27,183 bases of DNA, taken from the NCBI GenBank assembly GCA_017459315.1, contig JAFUDD010000021.1, positions 1 to 27,183 of the forward strand, given 5' to 3'. Made by a program: the position numbers and the translations under genes. This DNA is from Clostridia bacterium. Its GTDB lineage: Bacteria > Bacillota_A > Clostridia > Christensenellales > CAG-138. Under the pieces are notes generated by a model that was not told where the DNA came from, did no database searches, and saw nothing but the letters and a program-made list of their open reading frames with translations. This document shows positions 15,476-24,600 of this stretch, one piece after another; positions within the stretch are counted from its first letter, which is position 1, and each line of letters starts with the position of its first letter.

Positions 15476-16516
15476 TTACGGATTTATCGCGTCCGATAAC
15501 GCACTTCTGAGCCACGCAACACGGGTTTGCAGAACGTTTTGCACAAAGGTGTTCTTCACATCGCCGTCATAGCCATGGTAGGCGCCGGCGATCTTTTGCA
15601 GGGTCACATCCGTGCCGGACTGACGCATTCTCTCGGCGTATGCCTCTCCCTGATCACAGAGAATATCCAGTTCGGCAACTTCTACATATGCCTTTGGGAG
15701 ATTCTCGAGCGGATCATGCAGCATCGGCACGGCATAATCGCCCGGCGCCGGGGTTCTGCCATCCAGGTATGTTTTCCACATTCTTATGTTTGCTTCGCGC
15801 GGCCATGTCGCATATTGATACTCGACAAGATCGGGATAGGTCTGCGCCGTATCGGTGACCGGATAAATCAGCATCTGTCCGGCGGGCTGCAGCAGGCCTT
15901 CGTCACAGCAAAGCTGCGTCACGGAAGCGGCAAGGTTGCCGCCTGCGCTGTCGCCGTAAAGCAGAACGCGATTCAAATCCGTCTTGGGATCGGCGGCGAG
16001 AGCCTTTAGCGTGTCATAGCAGTCATACACCGGTGTCGGGTAAGGCGCGTCCAGCGATGTACGATACTGCGGCAACACGACGCGGCATTGCAATTCGGTC
16101 GCATAGACGGACGCCATATCGAGTTGGCAGGTCATCATCGTCAGGAAAAAGGCGCCGCCATGACAGTACAGCATCGTCGGAAGCGTATCGTTCTCGCGCC
16201 CTTCGGGAACGATGATATACCCGCCTATCGTATAACCGTCCCGCGCGGGAACGGACAGCGATTGCTTCGTCACGCCTTTTGGTGCTTTCCAAAGCGCGGT
16301 TTGCGTGTTGTCCAGCAGATTGCACCAACGGATATACAGGTTTCCGAAAAGATCGTCATATTGGAAGTCGACGCCGATGCCCGGCTTCGGAAGCTCGGCT
16401 GCGTACGGATAATCCCACACCCGCGTATTGATCCTTGTCAGACAAACGACGACGAAAAGCAGAATCGGCAGCAGGATGACGGCGACGCCCGTCAGAATCC
16501 ATTTTTTCATGTGCAT
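15476..16516 (-). CDS. Membrane-anchored alpha/beta hydrolase (HSL-type esterase)
   Basis: 346 residues. One N-terminal membrane helix (about 4-27, WILTGVAVILLPILLFVVVC) is followed by an extracytoplasmic alpha/beta hydrolase domain. HGGAFF is the oxyanion motif of the hormone-sensitive lipase family. The nucleophile is Ser190 in GDSAGG, the acid probably lies in ELDILCDQG (about 285), and His314 in AYHGYD completes the triad. It should hydrolyse short-chain esters; removal of acetyl or similar groups from glycans outside the cell is plausible given the neighbouring GH3 and GH2 genes, but is inference. The ATG is preceded by AAAGGG; a second ATG two codons on is also possible. It is divergent from regulator 3. 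It has the repeated CTCCTCC motif after its stop. Confidence 0.88.
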   Translation of the reverse strand: MHMKKWILTGVAVILLPILLFVVVCLTRINTRVWDYPYAAELPKPGIGVDFQYDDLFGNLYIRWCNLLDNTQTALWKAPKGVTKQSLSVPARDGYTIGGYIIVPEGRENDTLPTMLYCHGGAFFLTMMTCQLDMASVYATELQCRVVLPQYRTSLDAPYPTPVYDCYDTLKALAADPKTDLNRVLLYGDSAGGNLAASVTQLCCDEGLLQPAGQMLIYPVTDTAQTYPDLVEYQYATWPREANIRMWKTYLDGRTPAPGDYAVPMLHDPLENLPKAYVEVAELDILCDQGEAYAERMRQSGTDVTLQKIAGAYHGYDGDVKNTFVQNVLQTRVAWLRSALSDAINP

Positions 16517-16639
16517 AATACCCTTTCATGGAGGATACTTACAGTATACACAAGAAATGCGGCAATGGAAAGAATTGTCGCAAACCGCTTTCCGTGCGAC
16601 GCAAGCGGCGCTGTTTTTCGCGCAGCGGCGTTCTTTCTC

Positions 16640-16668
16640 TTGTAAAATGCAGATAAACATGGTATAAA
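16640..16668 (+). promoter_or_regulatory. Predicted promoter of the copy 3 regulator-kinase operon
   Basis: TTGTAA (16640-16645) and TATAAA (16663-16668) are separated by 17 bases. The leader to the ATG is about 55 bases. It lies in a 211-bp gap divergent to the esterase gene. Confidence 0.6.
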
Positions 16669-16727
16669 TAGGATTGTAAAGATGCCTTTTGAAACCCATG
16701 CGGTAAAGGAAAGGAACGCTTGCGGAT

Positions 16728-17438
16728 ATGTACCGGATTGCGATCGTGGAGGATGAAAAAAGCAGCGCGGAAAAGATGCGCGGGTATATTGCCAGGTATG
16801 CGGCGGAAACGAACACGGAGCTTGGCAGCACCGTGTTTGCCAACGGGCTTGATTTTATCGAAGCCTATAACGGCAATTTCGATATTGTGCTGATGGATAT
16901 TGAGATGCCGCACATGGACGGATTGGAAACCGCGGCGCGTCTGCGGAAGATCGACGAGGAAGTTTGCCTGATCTTTGTGACAAATCTCGCCAACCTTGCC
17001 ATCGAGGGATATGCCGTGCGGGCGTTGGATTTTTTGGTCAAGCCGGTCGAGTATCGATATTTCTGTCTGAAGCTGCAAAAGGCGATCGAGCTGAGAAGCC
17101 GCAGGCAGACAAAGGAACTCGTATTGAGCTGCAATGATGGTATTCATAAGCTGCGGGTCGACGAGATCTATTACATCGAGATCATGGATCATAATCTGCT
17201 GTATCATACAACGCAGGGCGTCTTCGAGGAACGGCGTTCGATCAAGGAGATGGAAGAAAAGCTCTCGCCGTATGATTTTGCGCGGGCGTCGAAAAGCTAT
17301 CTTGTCAATCTCAAGCATATTTCCACCATGTCCGGCAATACGGTCACGATTTGCCGGGAGCAGATTCCGATCGGCCGCACAAAGCGTCAGGAATTCACCA
17401 AACGCCTGATGGACTATCTGGGGGATACGATCCGATGA
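16728..17438 (+). CDS. LytTR-family response regulator (copy 3)
   Basis: 236 residues. The receiver domain has EDE at 8-10, phosphoacceptor Asp57 (IVLMDIEMPHMDG), FVTN and VKPV. The LytTR domain (about 140-236) includes RVDEIYYIEIMDHNLLYH, FARASKSYLVNLKHI and QIPIGRTKRQEF. It is very close in layout to regulator 1 (same length, same Asp57, both with ATGA overlap to the kinase). The start is ATG; the AAAGGAAAGGA ribosome site is about 12 bases away, slightly long. Likely targets are the divergent esterase and/or the facing GH3-GH2 operon, which is inference. Confidence 0.92.
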   Translation: MYRIAIVEDEKSSAEKMRGYIARYAAETNTELGSTVFANGLDFIEAYNGNFDIVLMDIEMPHMDGLETAARLRKIDEEVCLIFVTNLANLAIEGYAVRALDFLVKPVEYRYFCLKLQKAIELRSRRQTKELVLSCNDGIHKLRVDEIYYIEIMDHNLLYHTTQGVFEERRSIKEMEEKLSPYDFARASKSYLVNLKHISTMSGNTVTICREQIPIGRTKRQEFTKRLMDYLGDTIR

Positions 17439-18727
17439 ACAGCCCTGCGATCCGCACGCTTTTGCACGTTTTGGATGCCTTCCCGATCCAAAACCTTGTC
17501 GCCATGCATATACTTTGCCTTGCGCTGCCGAAACGAAAGCTGTGGTGGCTGCGCGTGCTGCTGCACGGCCTTCCGATGCTCGTCATTTGGGAACTGACCA
17601 TGCAGATGCATCCCGACAACCTGCTTCCCAATCCGTTCTTGGACAAGGCGCTGCTGATGCTTCCGCTGCTGTATACGTTTTTAGGGACGCTTTTCTGCTA
17701 CCGCTGCGAATTCCCGGAGGCGGTGTTCTGCGCCTCCTGCGCGGCGATCCTTGAGAATTTTTCCATCAACCTATGGTATATCATCAAAATGCATTCCGGC
17801 TTTGCGGAAGGGTCTTTGCTCTCTTTTGCCGTTTCGATGGGACTTTTGCTGCTCCTCTGCATTCCCTTCTATGCGTTGATCACCCGCAGGATTCCGGAGA
17901 TCAAATGGGCCTCGTTTGCAAAGAAGCTGATCATTGCGAACGCGGTGTTTTTCCTGATCCTGCAGGCCTTTTTCAACAATCGCGTGCCGAATACGGTCTG
18001 GGAAGAAACGGTGTATATTACCTATATGCTGTCGGACGTGGCGATCCTCGCCATACAGGTTATTCTGTCCCGCGAATCCGTTTTACAGCAGAAATATGAA
18101 GTGATCGAAGAGCTTCTGCGTTCCGAGCAGAAAAAGCAGCAGATTACGTCCGAAAACGTAGAGCTGATCAACCGCAAATGCCATGATCTGAAGCATCAGA
18201 TCGCCGGACTGAAGCGAATGGAAAGCGGAGCGGGGCGCGACGCTTATATTCAGGAAATTGAATCCGCCGTGATGTTCTATGAAAGCGCGATTAAGACCGG
18301 AAACGAAACGCTTGACCTGATCCTGATGGACAAGCTGCTGTACTGTCAGGCGCACGAGATCAAGATGACCTGCATTTCGGACGGGGAAAAGCTGAAAATG
18401 CTGGATACAATGGACATCTATACGCTGTTCGGCAATGCGATCGACAACGCCATCGAAAGCGTCTCCCGGGAGCCAGATCCGAACCTCCGCGTCATCAGCA
18501 TCCGTATCGGAACATGGGGCGATTACCTGACGATCCATATCGAGAACTATCTTGGAACGGAACTGAACCTGTCGGACGGCCTGCCGACAACAACCAAGTC
18601 TGACAAACAATATCACGGCTTCGGCGTGTTAAGCATCCGACATACCGTCGAGAAATACAAAGGAAAAATGAATATCCGTGCGGACAACCATCTGTTCCGC
18701 CTTGACATTCTGATTCCGATTTCATAG
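17435..18727 (+). CDS. GHKL-type sensor histidine kinase, Agr-like (copy 3)
   Basis: 430 residues from the ATG at 17435, which overlaps the regulator stop as ATGA; longer in-frame starts lie inside the regulator. About six hydrophobic segments (1-205) precede the linker, then His250 in NRKCHDLKHQIAGL, the N-box LFGNAIDNAIES and the G-box YHGFGVLSI. Kinases 1 and 3 share the identical NRKCHDLKHQI and LFGNAIDNAIE boxes and are probably recent paralogues, unlike kinase 2. It ends at the bidirectional hairpin at 18744. The sensed ligand is unknown. Confidence 0.9.
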   Translation: MNSPAIRTLLHVLDAFPIQNLVAMHILCLALPKRKLWWLRVLLHGLPMLVIWELTMQMHPDNLLPNPFLDKALLMLPLLYTFLGTLFCYRCEFPEAVFCASCAAILENFSINLWYIIKMHSGFAEGSLLSFAVSMGLLLLLCIPFYALITRRIPEIKWASFAKKLIIANAVFFLILQAFFNNRVPNTVWEETVYITYMLSDVAILAIQVILSRESVLQQKYEVIEELLRSEQKKQQITSENVELINRKCHDLKHQIAGLKRMESGAGRDAYIQEIESAVMFYESAIKTGNETLDLILMDKLLYCQAHEIKMTCISDGEKLKMLDTMDIYTLFGNAIDNAIESVSREPDPNLRVISIRIGTWGDYLTIHIENYLGTELNLSDGLPTTTKSDKQYHGFGVLSIRHTVEKYKGKMNIRADNHLFRLDILIPIS

Positions 18728-18743
18728 GTTTTTCCAAAACGGG

Positions 18744-18775
18744 AGCGGAGAAGGCATTTCCTTCTCCGCTGCTTT
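18744..18775. terminator. Bidirectional terminator between kinase 3 and the GH2 gene
   Basis: AGCGGAGAAGG and CCTTCTCCGCT form an 11-bp stem between two convergent genes. A GCTTTAT tail follows on plus, and CCCGTTTT follows on minus. Confidence 0.8.
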
Positions 18776-18790
18776 ATATGGCTTTGTTGT

Positions 18791-21190
18791 TCAGAATTCC
18801 GGCGTCGGGGCCGCTTCTTCTACAGGCACGGTGATCGTGCTGTTTCCGTAAGCGCTTTCAGCGCGTACACAGATCTCTTGATCGGCCGGACGGATGATCG
18901 CAAGCGCCTCCCCGTAATACGTGTCCGTCGTGTCGCAAAGATAGCCCTGTTCATTGTATGGGCAGGCGCTGCCGAGCGCAAGCAGCTCGCCTCCGCCAAC
19001 GGCAACGTGGATCATGCTGCGGGCAAGCGGCTTCAAAATGCCGCTGTGATCCGTGAATTGAAGCCGTACAAACAGCAGCTCGTCTGCGCGAATACGCGCC
19101 TTTTCCGGGGTCAGTGTAAGGATCGTTTCCTCTCCTGCCGTCTGCAGCGCGGTACGATACAGTTCTTTTCCCGAAGAATCGAAAGCGATTGCGACAAGCT
19201 CGCCCGGCGTATAGGGGATGCGGAACCTTGCGCGGCAGCTTCGGACCTTTCCCGCGGCAACGGTTTGTCCGTTCAGAACAAGTGCAGCGCGCGGCGCCTT
19301 CGTATACACTTCCACTGTCGTTTCATGTCCGTCACAGCCGTTCCACGACCAGCTTTCAAACGCATGGATTTTTCGCCATGCCGAGGTCATATGCGCTTCG
19401 CCGGAATGATCCGCCGGCTGCACGGCCACGGCGATGGCTCTTTTGTCGTACACAACCTGCGTATAAGCCGTATGTCCCTGCGCCTGCCCTGTGATGTCAA
19501 AGCATCCCGAACCGGAGGTCAGCCAGCCCGCGGTCTTCTCAAAGTCCTTGGCATAATCGGCATAGTCCAAGGAGCCGAGCGCAACTTCGCCGATATAATC
19601 CATGCCGGCCCACGCGAAGTCGCCCAGAATCCGAGGATTCTTCTTGGAAAGTGCTTCAAAAGCCGCGGCGTCCGTCAGGAAAGATTCCGAACCGAGGATG
19701 AATCGATTCGGATACTTTCGCAGGTCCTTCTTATAGCGGGTTATGCCGTAATTGTATCCCGCGACATCCATGTTGGCAAAAGCCCCCTTCGTTGCCCAAT
19801 CGCAGAACGGAAACCATGCCATCAGCTTCATCGTGTCGCTGCCGAAAAAGCCCGCAAGATTGTTAAAGAACTCCGAACCGGCTGCCTTCTTTTTCTTCGG
19901 CTTTTGCTCCGGGATCGGCGATTCCTTCAACGCCTGTTCCGCTTTCTCGTCGGAATAAAAGCCCAGTCCGATCGACGACAGGAAATTGAAGAAAATATTG
20001 ATGCCCGCCGTTACGGGACGTGTGTCGTCGTTGGCATGAAAGCACTCGGTCAGCGTCTTGGTAAAGGCAATCCCTTTGGAGCTGCACGTTTCCGCGACCT
20101 CGTTGCCGGAGGAATACAAAATGACGCTCGGATGATTATAATCCTTTTCCGTAATGCACCGAATATCCTCGCGGAAGTGATCGGGAACGAACGATGCATC
20201 GTCGTATCGATTCTTGTGGATGTACCACATATCGGTGTACTCATCCATCACATACATACCGAGCTTATCGCAAGCGTTCAACAGCGCCTTGGACATGGGC
20301 TGATGGGAAGAACGAACCGCGTTGTACCCTGCGGTTTTCAAAATGCGGATCTTTCGCTCTGCGGCGCAGTCGTATTCCTTTGCACCGAGCAATCCGTTAT
20401 CGGCATGGATGCACGCGCCTTTCAGGATCTCCCGCTTTCCGTTGATCAGCAATCCTTTCTCCCGGTGCAACTCGATGGTACGAATGCCGAACGAAACCGA
20501 TTCCGTATCCTCACCGAACCGGATTTTTGCGGTATACAGATCCGGCGTTTGCGCGCTCCACAGCCTTGCCTGCGGTATTTGAACCGTAAGAACCGCCTCC
20601 CCGTCGGAAAAGCCGGATGCGCTGCATACGGCTTGCAATCCGTCGCAAATCGTCAGAAGCACGTCGCCCGTACCGACCGTCTGCATACGGATCTCCAAAA
20701 CGGCAGGCTCCAAGGAAACTGTTTTTATGCGAACGCTGTCTTTCACAATATGATGCTGTTTATCCGCATACCAAAGCCATACCGGTCGATAGATTCCGGA
20801 ACCGGTGTACCAGCGGCTGTTCGGCTGATCGGCGTTCCGTACAATGACCTCGATAACATTTTGTTCCTGGGCGACATCCGAGATGTCTACGCAAAACCCG
20901 ATATAGCCGTTGTAAAACGAGGCCATTTCTTTCCCGTTGATGATGACGGAACTGTTGTGATAAACGCCTTCGAATTCCAACAGGAGCTGCTTAAGAAGCA
21001 TCTTCGGATCTAAGCGGAATTCTTTTCGATACAGATAGTCTTTTCCTTCAAAAAAGCCGTTGTTATGACCGAATGCGCTGTAGGTTCGCTTTTCCTCCAG
21101 CATTGCGTCATGCGGAATCCCGACAGGTCGCCAATCATTTTCATCCTTATGAGAGATCAGCCAATCGCTGCAAAAGCTAGTTCTTTTCAT
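18791..21190 (-). CDS. Glycoside hydrolase family 2 enzyme (beta-galactosidase/glucuronidase type)
   Basis: 799 residues, no signal peptide, so cytoplasmic. The sugar-binding jelly-roll domain (about 1-150; WLISHKDENDW, VGIPHDAML, SRWYTGSGIYRPVWL) is followed by an immunoglobulin-like domain (about 155-245) and the TIM barrel (about 250-550). NAVRSSHQPMSKALLNACD is the classic GH2 region. Acid/base Glu364 lies in SSGNEVAE, and the nucleophile is probably Glu502 in LGSESFL. The C-terminal part (about 600-799) has further beta-sandwich domains, as in DUF4982-containing GH2s. The start is ATG at 21190, with AAGGAA upstream; an ATG 14 codons earlier has no site. It lies after the terminator of the GH3 copy 3 operon and has no clear promoter of its own, so it is probably made by read-through. 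It could finish degradation of imported oligosaccharides. Confidence 0.92.
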   Translation of the reverse strand: MKRTSFCSDWLISHKDENDWRPVGIPHDAMLEEKRTYSAFGHNNGFFEGKDYLYRKEFRLDPKMLLKQLLLEFEGVYHNSSVIINGKEMASFYNGYIGFCVDISDVAQEQNVIEVIVRNADQPNSRWYTGSGIYRPVWLWYADKQHHIVKDSVRIKTVSLEPAVLEIRMQTVGTGDVLLTICDGLQAVCSASGFSDGEAVLTVQIPQARLWSAQTPDLYTAKIRFGEDTESVSFGIRTIELHREKGLLINGKREILKGACIHADNGLLGAKEYDCAAERKIRILKTAGYNAVRSSHQPMSKALLNACDKLGMYVMDEYTDMWYIHKNRYDDASFVPDHFREDIRCITEKDYNHPSVILYSSGNEVAETCSSKGIAFTKTLTECFHANDDTRPVTAGINIFFNFLSSIGLGFYSDEKAEQALKESPIPEQKPKKKKAAGSEFFNNLAGFFGSDTMKLMAWFPFCDWATKGAFANMDVAGYNYGITRYKKDLRKYPNRFILGSESFLTDAAAFEALSKKNPRILGDFAWAGMDYIGEVALGSLDYADYAKDFEKTAGWLTSGSGCFDITGQAQGHTAYTQVVYDKRAIAVAVQPADHSGEAHMTSAWRKIHAFESWSWNGCDGHETTVEVYTKAPRAALVLNGQTVAAGKVRSCRARFRIPYTPGELVAIAFDSSGKELYRTALQTAGEETILTLTPEKARIRADELLFVRLQFTDHSGILKPLARSMIHVAVGGGELLALGSACPYNEQGYLCDTTDTYYGEALAIIRPADQEICVRAESAYGNSTITVPVEEAAPTPEF

Positions 21191-21227
21191 CTGCGTTTTT
21201 CCTTCTTTTCTATTGTTGGCCGGTATA

Positions 21228-21265
21228 AGCAAAGACGGCGGAAATAAGAGATGCCCCGCCGTCTT
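21228..21265 (-). terminator. Terminator between the copy 3 membrane protein and GH2
   Basis: AAGACGGCGG and CCGCCGTCTT form a 10-bp stem, followed on minus by TGCTTAT. The T-run is weak, which would allow read-through into GH2. Plus-strand GGAGGAG (21274-21280) sits between the stop codon and the hairpin. Confidence 0.75.
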
Positions 21266-21286
21266 CGCATTATGGAGGAGATGAGA

Positions 21287-21682
21287 TTACTTAACTTTCT
21301 TTACGATACCGGTGAAGGAACTGACAAGTGCCAGAACCCATGCCGCCGCCCAAACAGCTGCAAACGTAAAGTATGCAGATACGGTGCTGTAGTCATACAG
21401 GCCAGCATACCAGTAGGCGATCGGCGTCACCATCGGCGCGATCGACACGCAGAACCCGACAAACAGCAGCACGGTTGTCAGCCCTGCAGCAAGATTCGGA
21501 ATTTCCGGTACGGTCGTAAACGAAACGCCAACCGTCGCAGCTGCCGCAACGAGGCTGAGGATCAGATAGACGTTGACAGAGCCGCTCTTTGCGAACACGC
21601 CGCCGTAAAGGATCAGACCGACCACCGTTACGACTGCCGCCGCGAGGAGAAGATACAGACCGATAGACTTCTTGGTTTTCAT
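21287..21682 (-). CDS. 131-residue polytopic membrane protein, GH3 partner (copy 3)
   Basis: The start is ATG at 21682 with AAGGAGGAAAC upstream, 13 bp after the GH3 stop; earlier in-frame ATGs lie inside the GH3 gene. The protein begins MKTKKSIGLYLLLAAAVV and has about four hydrophobic segments (near residues 7-27, 38-54, 63-84 and 99-122), ending FTGIVKKVK. A PIAYWYAGLYDYS loop lies between helices 3 and 4. There is little sequence identity to copies 1 and 2, yet length and position are the same. No family recognised. A structural or signalling partner for the GH3 protein is inferred from strict gene order only. Confidence 0.85.
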   Translation of the reverse strand: MKTKKSIGLYLLLAAAVVTVVGLILYGGVFAKSGSVNVYLILSLVAAAATVGVSFTTVPEIPNLAAGLTTVLLFVGFCVSIAPMVTPIAYWYAGLYDYSTVSAYFTFAAVWAAAWVLALVSSFTGIVKKVK

Positions 21683-21695
21683 GATCGTTTCCTCC

Positions 21696-24600
21696 TTACT
21701 GTTCCTTTTTCTTGAGAAGCGAAGCAACATACAAAGCACAGGCGCCGAGCGCAAGCACACCGGTCACGACGTTTAAGACGTACAGCGTGATCTCCCACCA
21801 CGGATAGGCGCGGACGATCTTGGTGTCGCTCGTCATGCCGTTCATGGCGTTGGAGCCGGCGAACGCATAGAGCGAATACTTGATGGCCTTCTTCACTTCC
21901 TGCTGGAAGCTCGTATCCTGCGAAATGAGCTTCTGATTTTCCGCCGTTGTGGGGGAGCCGATGATCGAGTTTTCAAACGCCGTGACGTTCAGGCATCCGC
22001 CGCCGCCCGACAGGACGACGTCGCGCCAGTTCATATATTCGCCGCCGTTGATGGCGTCGGTCACGATGAAGCCGTTAAAGCCCCATTCGTTGCGAAGGAT
22101 CTGCGTTAACAGGCCAGTGTGACCGCCGGAATACACTGTGCCGATGCGGTTGAACGCCGTCATAACGCCCCTTGCGGTATTGGTTTCCAAAGCTCCCTGG
22201 AAGCCTCTCAGTTCGATTTCGCGGATCGCCTGCTCCGTGTTATAAGTAGAAACGCCGGAGCGGTTCGCTTCCTGATGGTTCAGAGCAAAATGCTTCGGCT
22301 CCATCATCATGCCCTTGTGGCTGGCACCTACGCTGACCGCCACGCCCAGGATGTTGGTCAGCATCGCGTCTTCCGAATAATACTCATGGTTTCTCGCGCA
22401 ATAGGTCGCACGGTGGTTGTTGAGGCCGGGGCCCATTTCGGCGGAAACATTGGACCAAAGGCTGTCCTCGCCGAACAGCTCGCCCTCGCGTTCCACAAGC
22501 TCGGCATTAAAGGTCGCCGCAACGACCGGCTCGGTCGGCATGACCGCCATGCACCATTCCGCGTATGCGTTGTCGCTTCCGACATAGGTCGGTTCGCTCG
22601 CGTTGGACGCCGTCCAGTTGGTGCCGTAGCCAGGAACCTGATCGTTGACAAATCCGATCGGACCGTCCTTCAGCAGCGCGAAGGAACCGACTGTCGCGAA
22701 CTGGAACTGCATATTGGCCGACTTTTCGATATAATCCAAGGCTTCGGCAAAGGTTACCTCGTCCACAAGCTGATCCCACAGCGGATCGTTGATGTCCACG
22801 ATGCCCTCGATCTCGTTGTTGTCGTTCAGAATCAGCATATCCGCGAGTGTCAAGCCGTTCTGCGCGCCCCACGTTTCGCCGCTGCCGTTTGCCGTCAGCT
22901 CGCGCGTTTTGTTGGTCAGTCCGACGAGCATATCCGGCGTTGCGGTAAGCCCCGTAACGGTCTGCCAGCCCTTCGTCCAATCGGCGCGGGTGGTGTACTC
23001 CGCGGCGTTCGGGATCCATTCGTTGATGTCCGAGCCCGTCAGCGCGTTTTCAACGTTCTCGGAATAGGTTTCAATATCGCGCGCGACGAGCGTGATCTTC
23101 TTTGCGTGGCTAGGGTCGATCACCTCGTCGTCGTTGATCTTGACGAGCGCATCGGTGCTGCCGAGCTTGTTGGCCAGCACATTGTTCAGCGCCTCATGCG
23201 CGCCGTTGCCGATGGCGAAGTAATAATCGCCCGCGTCGAGCACCCATGCGCCGACCGTGCCGTTTGCCTTGACGGCGGTGTTATCATAGCTTGCCGCATA
23301 CTTGGCGTCAAACGAAACGGTGACTTCCTCGCTCTCGTTCGGCGCAAGCGTCTTGGTCTTGGCAAAGCCGACAAGCTGGATCGCCGCCTTTTCAAGCCCG
23401 CCTGCCGTATAGGGCGCCTGTGCATAAAGCTGGACGACATCCTTGCCCGCTACCGAGCCGGTGTTCGTTACGCGGACGGTTGCCTTGCTTTCGCCGCCGA
23501 CGTTGAAGGTCACATCCAGCAGCTCTTGGTTGAACGTGGTGTAGGATTTTCCGTAACCGAACGGATAGCTCATTTCGGTCGCGTAGTCCCATGCGCCGGT
23601 AGATGCAAACGTGCCGGCGTCGCTCGAAGCATTGCTTCTGCCGAGCACCGCGTCCTCATAACGGGTTTCGTAATACTTATAGCCGACATAAATGCCTTCG
23701 GTCTCCACCACATACCAGTCGCCCTTGTCATCGCCGGTCAGAACGCCCGCTTCGGTGATGGACGCATTCGTATAGGTGTAGACGCCGAAATTCTGCATGG
23801 CGGGCGCGGAGATCGAGCTGGCGGCATAGGTGTCCGCAATGTGGCCGGACGGGTTCGCGTCGCCCGAAAGAACGTCCGCAACGCCGTAGAAGCCGTATGC
23901 GCCGGGCAGGCCTGCCCAAACGATGGCCGAAATGCCGCTGTCCTGCTTGAGTTCTTCGATCTCAAGCGTCATGTCGGAGTTCAGCACAACGACGACCTTG
24001 CCGTTGGAATACTGCTTGGCAAGCTCAATCATCGCTTTCTCATAATCGGAGAGCGCAAGCACACGATCGAAATGGTCCCCGTTTGTTGCCTGCATCGCAA
24101 GGGAGTAATCTGCCGCCTCAGAGGAGTCGCGCGAGATAAATACGATAGCAGCCGTATCTTTTGCGGAATCAAGGGCATCCTGCGTATATACGCTTGCCGG
24201 AAGCTCACCAATGCCATATTCCTCAGCGGGGCCGTAAGTGGGCCAGAATACCGGAACAAGGCTGTGTCCCGGAACTGCCTGGCCGAAGAAAGCTGCTGCG
24301 CGATAATACGGCTGCGCCGCTTCAGAATTGTAAAGCGCCAGCATCGTGTCGTTCACGGAGAATCCGCGTTCCTTCATGGCGTCGATCAGCGTGACCGTCC
24401 GCTGTCCCTTTTCATAGTTGACGCCGACCGTGGAACCGATCAGACCGCCGAAAGTCGGGGAGATGCTGTTTAAGCCCCAGATGGTAACCTTATCAGTCTT
24501 TGCAAGAGGCAGCGAGCCGTCGTTCTTAAACAGAACGGTGCCTTCCTGACTGATCTCGACCGCAAGGGCTTCCTTTGCGTCGATGACGTCCTTCAGGTCG

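Noticed and set aside
15300..15515. 71-codon minus-strand frame between the esterase and the second integrase tail
   Set aside because: It overlaps the esterase 3' end and its terminator hairpin in another frame and has no ribosome site.
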